The notes beneath the pieces were generated by a model. That model did not search any database. It was not told the origin of the DNA and was given only the letters and a program-made list of their open reading frames with translations. Of a stretch of 64,000 nt of DNA, positions 54,161 through 64,000 are shown in pieces. The number at the start of each line of letters is the position of its first letter. The stretch's first letter is position 1. A program made the translations under genes and the position numbers. This DNA comes from Perca fluviatilis (Eukaryota; Chordata; Actinopteri; Perciformes; Percidae). The DNA is taken from assembly GCF_010015445.1 (NCBI RefSeq), contig NC_053134.1, forward strand, positions 4,591,136 through 4,655,135. Reading direction: 5' to 3'.

Positions 54161-56280
54161 TATGAAGGTAAATATGGTGCAAAACGTGAGAGCTTGTAGA
54201 ATACAATGTGAGAACTTGCAGAACAAAAAAATTGAACTTGTATGTTAAAATTTGCACTTGTAAAATAAAAATTTGCACTTGTAAAATAAAAATTTGCACT
54301 TGTAAAATAAAAATGTGCACTTGTAAAAAATTGCACTTGTAAAATATTCAATTTGAAGTCAAAAAAAAAAAACAGAGCTTGTGAAAAAAACTTGTAAATT
54401 GAAATTGCACTTGTAGAAAAATATCACAAATGTAATTGATATTTGCATAACACAATGACAGCTGCAAACTTTAATGCAACATTTACTCATGTACTTTTTT
54501 TACTCAGGTTATTCATCACAACCACAACTCAGTATTACAACCCTGAATCTGTCACTGTATCGCTCTCATCACAAAGCGAATCTGCGCCTCGACTTTGCAA
54601 CACTTTGCACAGTGCAACTATGTACCTGTGGACTTAGGCTGTAGTCTGATCAACAGACGGGGAAAGGGGTTTCTAACCCAGATAGGACAACCGTCGGCTT
54701 ATTTAGCTATGGTGGTTGAAAGCAGCAGCGTACTAACACAACCAGCCTGATAATAAATACCTTTTAATTATCTTAACACTTTTAACAGCAAACTGAACAC
54801 TGGCGGTGAGCCCAGGTCCTGCGCGCAGACGGACCGTCACCAGCGGGTATCGCCAGCGGAGCAACCCGCTATTATTGCCAGAAAGCTTGCTGCCGACCTC
54901 GACCTGCAGTCGACTCCAGCGGAACGACAGGCCCCGCACCGGTAGCATCGCACATCCCCCAGACCACAGCTTGCTTTGCTGATGTTGTGCCTCACTGCCA
55001 ATCATTGCACCGGCAGGCGCAACAATAGCTTCTGCAGAATTACATCCACCTCGGCAGCCGTAATCATTTTGCCGAATGCGTCATCTCTTAACCCTCGTTG
55101 CTGCGGATTGCACCCAGGTAGCAAGGAAATGATAGTCTGATAAAACATTGATGTCTCTAAACGTTGTAAAATTATAATCATCATTGATGAACATGACAAA
55201 GGAATGTATATAGCCTACATTTTAATTAAACAGTAGCTACTTTGCCTTATAAAACATTATTTCCCTTATGGATGAGCTTGGCAGGGATGCAGAACTTGGC
55301 ACTGTTACCCGCTGATACGGTCGTCTGGCTGCAGGACCTGGAGCTCCCGCCGTCGTTCTGTTAAGGAACTAAAGATTATTAAGCTGGTTAGTTACTACTA
55401 GCTTGCTATTCCACCAACACTAGCGGTGAGCTGCTACCGGGTCGCGGGGCTCTCCGTTCCGCTGGACCCGACTGCGGGTGGAGGTGGAGCGCTTTCTGGC
55501 AATAATAGCGATGTTCTCCGCTGGCGATACCCGCTGGTGATGGTCGTCTGCTGCAGACCTGGAGCTACCGCCATGTGTGTCAGTTTGACTGTTAAAAGTG
55601 TTAAATAAAAAAGGTATTATTTAGAATCAGGCTGGTTGGTTGTTAGCTAACGCTAGCTTGCTATTCAACCAGGCTTCCATGCACATAGCAAATAAGCCGG
55701 AAAGAGTTGTCCTCATCTGGCGATAGAAACCCTGCTTTCCCGTTCTGTTGGATCAAGCTCCACAGCCTAAGTCCACAGGTACAAATTAGTTTTGCACCAA
55801 ATGTATCGCAACAAGTGTTGCAAAGTCGAGGCGAGATCTCTTTGTGATGGCAAGATACGCACAGATTCGAGAGGTTGTAATCACTGAGTTGTGGTTGTGA
55901 TGAAAATCAACCTGAGTAAAAAAAAGTACATGAGTAAATGTTGCATTACAAGTTTGCAGCTGTCATTGTGTTCATGCAAATATCAATCTACACATTTGTG
56001 AATATTTTTCTGTGCAATCAATTTACAAGTTCATTTTTTTTACAAGCTCTCATGTTTTTTTTCTTTTGTACTTTATGTAATAATTTTTACAAGTGCATTT
56101 TATTTTACAAGTGCAAATTTTATTTTACAAGTGCACTTTTATTTTACAAGGATTTATTACAAGTGCAAATTTTTATTTTACAAGTGCAAATTTTAACATA
56201 CAAGTTCAATTTTTTTGTTCTGCAAGTTCTCACATTGTATTCTACAAGCTCTCACGTTTTGCACCATATTTACCTTCATA
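54161..56280. mobile_element. 2.1-kb foldback element with very long inverted arms
   Basis: Ends TATGAAGGTAAATATGG and CCATATTTACCTTCATA. Direct duplication CGACTC at 54155-54160 and 56281-56286. Inward, inverted partners continue: the TTGCACTTGTAAAAT tandem (54240-54345 against about 56080-56200), ACAATGACAGCTGCAAAC (about 54455 against 55960), and AGCGGGTATCGCCAGCGG against its inverse near 55530. Arms therefore approach 0.8-0.9 kb each. No transposase found. Confidence 0.88.
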
Positions 56281-57245
56281 CGACTCCACTGGCTCCAAAA
56301 AGAAGTCTGTTTCTATAGACAACGTGACATGATGACTTCGCGTAAACATACACGCCACTTTCTGTACGCACGTTGAGCTATCCGCGCGTATGTCTACGCC
56401 GTATACAGCGGATGGGTTATAGACTGATCTCAATAAGTGGTAAGTCAATGGAGGCCAAATGCTGCTATAGAAGTCTATGAGAAAACATGTTTGTAGTCTA
56501 AATCGCTAGTTTCAAGTCTTCTTCATTACAGCATGTTGTTCATTTTGTAAATTATGGTCCCATATTTTCGGGGAATAGAGAATCGATAAGAATCGGAATC
56601 AAAACGGTGCCCAAACCCTACTTAGCAACGCCAACCATGGCACTGTGGACAGTCAAATAGACCTGAACTTGTTTTTGGATGTTGTTCCGTGTTTTCATCT
56701 TAAACTTTGACCCTTTTCTTTGAAACTGAATTTTGATTTGTAAACCTACTAATAATTCTTATTTCCTGTTGTGTTTGCCAATTAAGTTGTTAAAGCTGTA
56801 AGTGAGCTTATCACAGTACAATACTTCAGGGATTTCTGATGTATATGATTTTGGTTTAAACATGTTTATATTCCATTTTCAGACCACACACCCCTTCAGA
56901 GTAGAAATGTGATACGTGAGGTTTCCTGAGGTCTCCCTCACCGACATTATGTGGACTGACCAACTCGGACTGTCTCCAGCGTTCCTGCAGAGGAGCTTAT
57001 CTTATAACTAGGAATCCTAAATGGCAATTAAAGCTCTTGATGATCAACCCCTGAGCTGAGAGAAGGAGCGGGGTCTGTCTGTCTGTCTGTCTGTTTGTCA
57101 GCAGTGTTATGGAGAAACTGAGGAGCAGCTTGACTTCTGGATACATCAACATGACATCATGACTTCACGTAAACATACACGCCCACTTTCTTAAGCCAAG
57201 TGGCGTGTTATCTGTACGCATTTTGAGCGCCGTATACAGCGGACG

Positions 57246-57345
57246 GGTTGGGTTTAGGAAAAGAAGAACCGGTTGGGTTTAGGAAAAGAAGAACCGGTTG
57301 GGTTTAGGAAAAGAAGAAAGCGACGGTTGAGTTTAGGAAACATGA
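57246..57345 (+). repeat. 25-bp tandem repeat
   Basis: GGTTGGGTTTAGGAAAAGAA GAACC starts at 57246, 57271 and 57296, then decays. Confidence 0.92.
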
Positions 57346-57531
57346 CATGCGGGACACGATCCCCGGTCTCATGGGTGAAAGTCCTGTGTTTTACCCATCC
57401 ACCACCACGACCATAACCTGAATCCGCCAGGGTCGCTTCGCATTTGCTCGACATATCCATCTGGGAACTTTCCGTTGGAGAACTTTTGGGAAGGGGCGAA
57501 AATACTGGTTACCTGATTGGATAAACCATCT

Positions 57532-57563
57532 GTCTATCACCACCTTTGTGGTGGTGATAGACC
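57532..57563. repeat. Short perfect hairpin next to the helicase fragment
   Basis: GTCTATCACCAC and GTGGTGATAGAC are exact inverted arms separated by a short CTTT-type loop. The helicase-like frame stops making sense exactly here. Confidence 0.85.
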
Positions 57564-57723
57564 AACTCTTGCCGAAACCAGTCGGGAGAAGAGCAGAAAC
57601 ATCTTTTCCTCCGAGAAAAGCCTCCTGTCCTGTTTTTTGCTCTTCTTTCAATGAAGGAATACTTTCTAATTTGGATAAAACTTGCGCGATAGCTACGCTC
57701 GTCTCATCCATGGAAGCCGACAC
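57560..57723 (-). pseudogene. RecQ-like helicase reading-frame fragment in a repeat
   Basis: The minus frame reads MSASMDETSVAIAQVLSKLE...SLKEEQKTG...FLGGKDVSALLPTGFGKS. The last part is a Walker A (motif I) as in RecQ-type helicases. After GFGKS the frame enters a hairpin and loses helicase similarity. Probably the 5' part of a helicase gene carried or copied by a repeat. Confidence 0.6.
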
Positions 57724-58638
57724 GTTGTTTAGACTGAACAGTCGCTTCTCGTTGCGTCACACCTAAACCCGCCTCAAAACCAACGCTGATTGGACGGTCG
57801 TTTGGCGAACGGCTCCAAATTTTCTCTATCTCAAGATACCAGACTGATCTGCGAGTGGAAAACTGGAGCTAGCGAGATCAGGACGGTCTCACGAGGCTAC
57901 CACGACCAACCTCCCTACGCAGATTTTCGCCCTTTCATACTACTCGCTACGGCGTAAATTCACACGCAATCGCAAGGTAATGTAAGTCAATGGAAGCCAA
58001 ATGGCGTCGATAAACACGCTAAAAAGAGAGTATGCGTCTTGATAACACGGCAATAATGGCATATGAATTGGCGTGTCATACATACGCCACTTACTGAGAT
58101 CAGTCTGGATACATGAAGGTTCGGGAGACTTTGATGACTATTACACAAGCATCTATTAATTTTGATTGAGGAGAGGCAGCACAGTTGTGTAACCACAATG
58201 TGCTATTGCACATACCACGGTTTGAAAAAGTCAAGGTTTAAAAACACATTTTCTTCATACCGTTCCTAAGGTATGAGCTGTTTTTTATGAGTGGTCAAGG
58301 AGAGAAACTGCACTCTAGTAATCCGTCTCCCTCCCTTACCCAGACACCCCAAAATAATACATTTTAAATCATCATTTTAAATGATCATTCCGTCAGAATC
58401 GTATACCGGCCCATGCCTAATGCCGCGCCATACTCTGATGGTGAGTGCCTTCCCCACATGCATATATCTTTCCCTCAAGCTGTCAAGTCAAACAAAAAGA
58501 TGCTCACCTAAAACCTAGTCAAGTCTCTCTCTCTCTCTGGGATGTACTGTGTGCTAAAGTGTGTCCACCAACCTCCAAAAAAGGAGACAGTCCTAGAGCA
58601 AACCACTGTCTTGTCATCAGTGTTGTAATGTAACAATA

Positions 58639-58986
58639 ACAACTAATAGATTCATCTTTGCAGGTCTATTATAAAGTAGTTAAAAGTAGCTCAACCTTGA
58701 GCAGCTTCAACAGTAACATGCTGCTCTAACACTGATGCTTCAGGATTAACTATCTAATAATGTCATGAATGATAAAGCAGTCAAAGGAGACATTTTACTT
58801 CTGAATGAGTCAAATCAGTCACAATGACCAGTTTAGGTGTAATATATGTAACAGTATGCAAAACAAACATTTCAATCATGGCTATTTGTCTCCACCTTGT
58901 GGTTAAAGGTGAGAACTTCCGCCTGATGGATTTTCTACATGACCCTTGTGTTGTGTCGACATCCTCATTGTTTGGGATCCCACTCG
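58639..58986 (+). repeat. 348-bp direct repeat, copy 2
   Basis: Second copy of 52798-53145. Here it is followed by an AAGTAC-rich element (58987-59662) instead of the TAGTCTC-family element. Confidence 0.95.
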
Positions 58987-59662
58987 AAGTACAAAATACT
59001 TCACTACTGTACTTAAGTAGAATTTTTACGTATCTGTACTTTACTTCGTTATTTATATTTCTGGAAACTTTTACTCCACTACATTTCCTAAATAAAATGT
59101 ATACTTTTACGCCACTACATTTCCCCTAAGCATCTTAGTTAGTCGTTACTACAAAATAAAATCAGAAGAAATTTATTACACTGAAAAAAAGGAAGTTTGG
59201 CGAATCATTGCTCCTAAATTGCTAAGATAATGCATGCTCCATTCCAGTTGGTGATGTGATGCCTGTTTGTGGCCAAGCGGCAAAAACAAAAAAACAAAAC
59301 AAAAAAACATAGGCAAAAACTAAAGAAGAAGAGGAGGAAGCATAATGACCGATAGTGTCATGGAAGCACCTGGTGCAGGCTCTGGCGCCATGGTAACAGA
59401 CGATGACCATCCCGACGACAGTGGTGATGAAGATAATGTTACACACCTTTGGCCATAAAGTTCATAATCAAAGTTGTTTTTTTTACTTTTACTTCTAAAA
59501 CATTTATCAGAAAATTGCTATGGATACTTAAGTACTGTTAATATCAGATACTTTAAGACTTTTACTCAAGTAATATTCTAAAAGTAGACTTTAACTTCTA
59601 CCAAAGTCATTTTCTGGTAAGATACTTGTACTTTTTCTCAAGTATTGCTTTCAAGTACTTTA
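58987..59662. mobile_element. Non-autonomous element rich in AAGTAC/GTACTT
   Basis: Starts AAGTACAAAATACTTCACTA and ends ..TTTCAAGTACTTTATAC. Subterminal TACTTAAGT motifs occur in both orientations, as in a common fish repeat. No target duplication identified. Confidence 0.55.
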
Positions 59663-61010
59663 TACAAGACTGCTTGTCATGCAGCTGCCCAGACTCAAGA
59701 CACAAACATAATCATACATGAAAAGGTTTTGGTTATTTTATATTATTTGAATATTCTCGTCCCCTGACCTGTGGCCTATGAATGACATGATGTTGTTTAA
59801 GTTTTCCCCCTTTTCCCATCTTACTACCACAACGTGGTGTTCTTGGAAATTCCACCACTAGCAGGATTACGGGAAAACTACTGTCCCAATTCCCATGAAA
59901 CTTGGAAGGTTGCAGCATGAGCCATGATGAAACCCATGCGGGACACGATCAAATTCTGGAGGGCGGAAATTAATATTTTTTTTTTTTTTTTTTTTTTCCT
60001 TTCGTTTACATTGTGAAATAGGGCTTGGCCCTTTCTAGTGTTATTATCGCTACTTCACTTGTATATACATTTAAATTTATGTATTTCTTTTTTACACATA
60101 CATCTTAATGTTTCTAAAATGTTTTGGAAATTACTCTTTAGACCAAAAACTTAGAATTAGGACCAACACGTGCTCTTTATTCTCGGCAGTTTCCTCTTAA
60201 CTCAGGAGCCACTTCGGGAGCCCGAGGATGTTTTGGGAATACGACCCCTTGGGTTGTAACACAGCTGGCTCATTGACAGATGCTACAGTATGTTCAACCT
60301 TACTTTATTTTATTTATTTAGAGGCCAGAAGGAGTTGAGTTTTCCAGTAATCCACAAAAAAGCAAGCGTTAAAACAAATAATCACACATTTGTGTAGCGG
60401 AAATGTGTGTGTGTGTGTTTTTTTTGTGTTTTTTTTGCATTCCTGGCCTGTTAAATCATCTCAGATTGATCCCAGCCTGCAGGTTGGGTGAAATAAAAAG
60501 TGTCTATGGCTGCTACACTACTGACTGTAGTGAATGACTACAGCGTGGATGCATTCACAGAATCACATTGAGCTGTTCGGTTTTCTACCCCGTCTCCCCC
60601 TTCCCTCGTAAACCTCTTTCAGCACTCCATCTTTTCAAAAGCTTTTGTAAAGCCTGCATTTGTTTTGTTCTCCTAATCAATACCAGACACCACTTACCTC
60701 AGAAGCCCATTGTGCTGTTAACGTGTAAGGAATGTGTTTACAGAGATGAGCAGTACTGGAACGCCCTAGCTGTATTTCAGCTGTAATTTGAAGGAAAAAG
60801 GAATGACTCCCAGCTGTTTTGTTGTCCTTGTTAGAAGTTAGAGTTATCTTTCTCTGAGGGTCATCTGTTCCTTCCATGTTTTACCGTTGATGGAGGATGG
60901 AGTCTGACAGAGAGGTCAGCAGAAGGAATGTATGCTGATCTTAAAACCTTATGTATGTGTAAGAGTTACGCTGTTGGGAAAAATGCCAGCAGCAGGTTTG
61001 CCCTCAAGCT
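59663..61010. other. Non-coding stretch, nothing recognised
   Basis: A T run at about 59972-59998 and a short GT/T-rich patch at 60400-60440 are the only clear features. No exon-like coding block or element terminus is supported. Confidence 0.5.
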
Positions 61011-61019
61011 GTTTTTCAC

Positions 61020-61179
61020 GTTTATTGGTGTTTTTTGCCCCCAATGGCGCCTTCCAGGCACCGTTAGGAGGCACTGGTTATGGTTATGGTTAAGGTTAAG
61101 ATTAGGGTTAGGTGCCTTGAAAGCAGCGGTCGCAGCGCTGCCTGGAAGGAGCAGTTGGGGGCAAAAAACACCATTGAGC
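61020..61179. mobile_element. Small foldback element with 9-bp target duplication
   Basis: GTTTTTCAC occurs at 61011-61019 and 61180-61188. Inside, GGTGTTTTTTGCCCCCAA and TTGGGGGCAAAAAACACC face each other, followed inward by CCTTCCAGGCA and TGCCTGGAAGG. Nine-base duplications fit MULE-like elements. The centre has GGTTAAGGTTAAGATTAGGG, which only looks telomeric. Confidence 0.75.
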
Positions 61180-61528
61180 GTTTTTCACTCCCGAGGTTTT
61201 GAAATTCAATTTCTTATTTTTTTTTATTTAGCATGAAGTGGTTTATTTGTTACCTTGCATGGCAGATGGATTCTCGCGATATCACAAGATCACACAACAA
61301 CAAAAAAATCCAACTTATGCCGACCTCACACCAAACGACTTTTCAAGCGATTCCACCATCGCAGACTAATTTCCCATATCGTAATTAAATCATGAGTCTT
61401 GCTAGAGTTGGGGCGCTCCCATCATCTTAATCGTTTGTTGTAAGGTGGTCATAAAACTCAGTCCGGGTCAGTCTTTTGCGGACTTGACGTTCCGACAAAA
61501 TCAAACGTGTTTAATATTGTCGTAAGTT

Positions 61529-62244
61529 TTAAAGGTCCCATGGCATGAAAATTTCATATTAGGTTTTTTAACATTAATATGCGTTCCCCCAGCCTGCCTA
61601 TGGTCCCCCAGTGGCTAGAAATGGTGATAGGTGTAAACCGAGCCCTGGGTATCCTGCTCTGCCTTTGAGAAAATGAAAGCTCAGATGGGCCGATCTGGAA
61701 TCTCCTCCTTATGAGGTCATAAGGAGCAAGGTTACCTCCCCTTTCTCTGCTTTGCCCGCCCAGAGAATTTGGCCCACCCATGAGAGAGAGAGAGAGAACA
61801 TCATGGCTTTCAAACGAGCAAAGTGGCAGTTGGTCAAGGCCACACCCCCACCCTCCACCTTGCCCCCCCCTCTCTCCTCCTCAATAGCTACAGACACAGA
61901 AATGGCACATCCTAAGGAAAGCTCATTGTGGGACTGGCTCTAGTGGCTGTAATTCTGCACCAAGGCTGAATTTCGGGAAAGAGACTTCAGATACAGTATT
62001 AGGGGACCACTAAGGTCTATATAAAAGAGACTTCAGATACAGTATTAGGGGACCACTAAGGTCTATATAAAAGAGACTTCAGATACAGTATTAGGGGACC
62101 ACTAAGGTCTATATAAAAGAGACTTCAGATACAGTATTAGGGGACCACTAAGGCCTATATAAAAGAGACTTCAGATACAGTATTAGGGGACCACTAAGGT
62201 CTATATAAAAGCATCCAAAGAGCACCATGTCATGGGACCTTTAA
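61529..62244. mobile_element. Complete TTAA-flanked element with 46-bp minisatellite (5 units)
   Basis: Begins TTAAAGGTCCCATGGCATG (61529) and ends CATGTCATGGGACCTTTAA (62244), so TTAA is duplicated. Five 46-bp units lie at about 61978-62210. It matches the 16.2-17.1-kb copy. Confidence 0.92.
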
Positions 62245-62577
62245 GTCTTGGTAGTTGTGGAGGTGGCCGTGGTGTGCAATCAGCTACAGTGGAGAATAGT
62301 GTGGAGATAGATCAGGAGAGCAATGCCAGGTGAGTTAATAGTCTCAGCTGATAGTCGATGTACTAATTAAACTCTCCCTTTATATGCAGTAGCGTGCTGG
62401 ACCTGGACTGTGAGAGATCGTTTTTTTTTTTTTGTTAAAACGTTAACCAACGGGCTGCGTGCCTGCTGGTAGACAGGCAGACGGAGGCGCACGGTTGGTA
62501 GTTGTAAAGTAGTGTTGAGCTGTGATCTGTGCTGAGGGTAACCCACGGTGGCAGTGAATCCTGCTACAGTAGTGAAG

Positions 62578-63147
62578 TTAAAGGAGAAATCCGGCGCAAA
62601 ATGAACCTAGGGGTTAATACCACATGTGTACCGAGTCGACCGTTCTCTGGGATATGTTTTCATGCTAATCGAATGTGACCAGTTTTAGCGCAAACCGCTA
62701 ATTAGCTTATAACGCTAGCCTTCGGGGCACTGGTAGAGTAAAAAGAAATCTCTATTTCTACACCGCTAACAAGGCTCAAAATAGCACCACACTTCCACGG
62801 TAGCATAATGAGGGTCCCTACATGTAAACCGAAGCATTGACAATTTTGTAAGTGTACAGACAGTTTATTAAAAAGATACAGGCGGGCGCCATCTTGGGAA
62901 AACAGTCACGACCAGTCGAACCACGAACACCGTGCAACCAGTAACATAGCTCAAGCACGGCATATAGAAATAGCGATTTCTTTTTACTCTACCACTGCCC
63001 CGACAGCTAGCGTTATAAGCGAATTAGCGGTTTGCGCTAAAACTGGTCACATTCGAATAGCATGAAAACATATCCCAGAGAACGGTCGACTCGGTACCCA
63101 TGTGTTATTAACCCCTAGGTTCATTTTGCGCTGGATTTCTCCTTTAA
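62578..63147. mobile_element. TTAA-flanked foldback element
   Basis: TTAAAGGAGAAATCCGGCGC at the left and GCGCTGGATTTCTCCTTTAA at the right. The arms continue inward for about 150-190 bp (TTTTAGCGCAAACCGCTAAT against its inverse near 63030). TTAA occurs at 62578-62581 and 63144-63147. No transposase. Confidence 0.9.
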
Positions 63148-63473
63148 ATCATGTCAACATTGTCAACAACCAATGGGCGCGCTCCCCCCAGCAACAATCA
63201 GGAAGCAACAAACAGCTAGAGACAGTGTTATTTGGTTGCTATGGCGTCGCACTAAACTAAACGCTAAAGAGGGAAAGTTGACGAATTTCAACCCTACTGA
63301 AGCACGTCATCCAACGGGAGTTTTACTGGCGATAAACGCGGGCCTTCAGGTACTGCTGCCATTCATCTGCATGTACTGTTCAAAGTCTTCTAGTGTATGG
63401 TAGGCATTATCCTGTATCTGTGTCACATGGGTTTCTCCACGGCCACGCCTCTTTAGGAGACTAGCAACACGTC

Positions 63474-63707
63474 GCAAAATTAGGAATCCCACTATGGCCA
63501 CGCCAAGACCCGCCCTATGAAGCAGCTCGATTGGTTGGGGTTAGGCATTTCACCTCGAGTGGTTAAGGTTAGGATAGCCGATTGGTCAGGGGATAGGACC
63601 TATACAAATGGGGTTACGTTACCTTGCGTTCTCATGGACGCCTGGCCAATAAATGCTATTGAAGGGCGGGTCTTGCCGTGGCCATAGTTGGATTCGTAAT
63701 ATTTCGC
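63474..63707. mobile_element. Inverted-repeat element (CACTATGGCCACGCC family)
   Basis: GGAATCCCACTATGGCCACG at the left and the inverse of CAACTATGGCCACGGCAAGA at the right. The spacer has CTCGATTGGTTGGGG and GCCGATTGGTCAGGGG. Same family as 45423-45723. Confidence 0.8.
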
Positions 63708-64000
63708 CAACAGGTCCTGAGTGTATTGATTCCAACGGGAGACGTGAACGTGCACACAGATTAGGACGGATTCTTTCGCCCTATACCTATAGTCACCAAA
63801 AGTTAATATTGGACCCATTTTTCACAAGCCACATACCTCCAGAACATTCTGACACTATAATGGCATTTTCGAGATAGACAGATCATGTTCGAGAACTGTT
63901 TCTGTCTTAGCAGTTTGTTGCCTCTCGAGATCTGACAACACTGATGGGGCAGTCGCATTCGTTAGCCTAACAAAACTAATTTTCTTGCCAAAAATGGCTT

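Noticed and set aside
58824..59129. 101-codon frame MTSLGVIYVTVCKTN..., present twice (also near 52983)
   Set aside because: Its recurrence reflects the 348-bp DNA duplication. The frames diverge into repeats after the block and resemble no known protein.
61080..61112. Interstitial telomere repeat
   Set aside because: GGTTAAGGTTAAGATTAGGG is short and irregular and lies in the loop of a small foldback element. It is not a TTAGGG array.

Overview
The window reads as nuclear DNA of a teleost fish, probably a percomorph. It holds two intron-split vertebrate genes in a sea of fish-type repeats: hAT-like and TTAA-flanked non-autonomous DNA elements, tRNA-derived SINEs, Tc1-like and Harbinger relics, and many CA/GT, GA and AT microsatellites. 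There is no bacterial or viral gene content. Gene identities come from recognising the encoded proteins; the species call is inference.

Region 1 (1-2800, + strand) carries the last three coding exons of kics2 (C12orf66 family, a KICSTOR subunit that restrains mTORC1). The N-terminal roughly 37-40 codons lie outside the window. A hAT-like element with an 8-bp target duplication sits 230 bp after the stop codon.

Region 2 (6943-49239, - strand) is a complete srgap1 gene (SLIT-ROBO Rho GTPase-activating protein 1). I could place 23 coding exons whose reading phases all join, giving a 1089-residue protein with F-BAR, RhoGAP and SH3 domains and a proline-rich tail. Unusual points are a GC-AG intron, two tiny exons (28 and 34 bp) in the F-BAR to RhoGAP linker, and microsatellites lying directly on splice sites. 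kics2 and srgap1 converge tail to tail, as their human orthologues do on chromosome 12.

Region 3 (about 49.3-64 kb) is upstream of srgap1. I see no coding exons there. It is a pile of transposable elements, several complete with target-site duplications and several nested: a hAT-like element inside another, a 2.1-kb foldback element inside an older repeat, a 348-bp directly duplicated block 5.84 kb apart, a fragment of a RecQ-like helicase reading frame, and TTAA-flanked foldback elements.

The srgap1 introns hold similar insertions, including a four-level nest in intron 22, a hairpin with 56-bp perfect arms in intron 18, a hAT relic still encoding a BED-type zinc finger in intron 1, and a Harbinger transposase fragment in intron 6. 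I found no convincing new gene system; the most notable material is the splice-site architecture of srgap1 and the foldback and nested elements.
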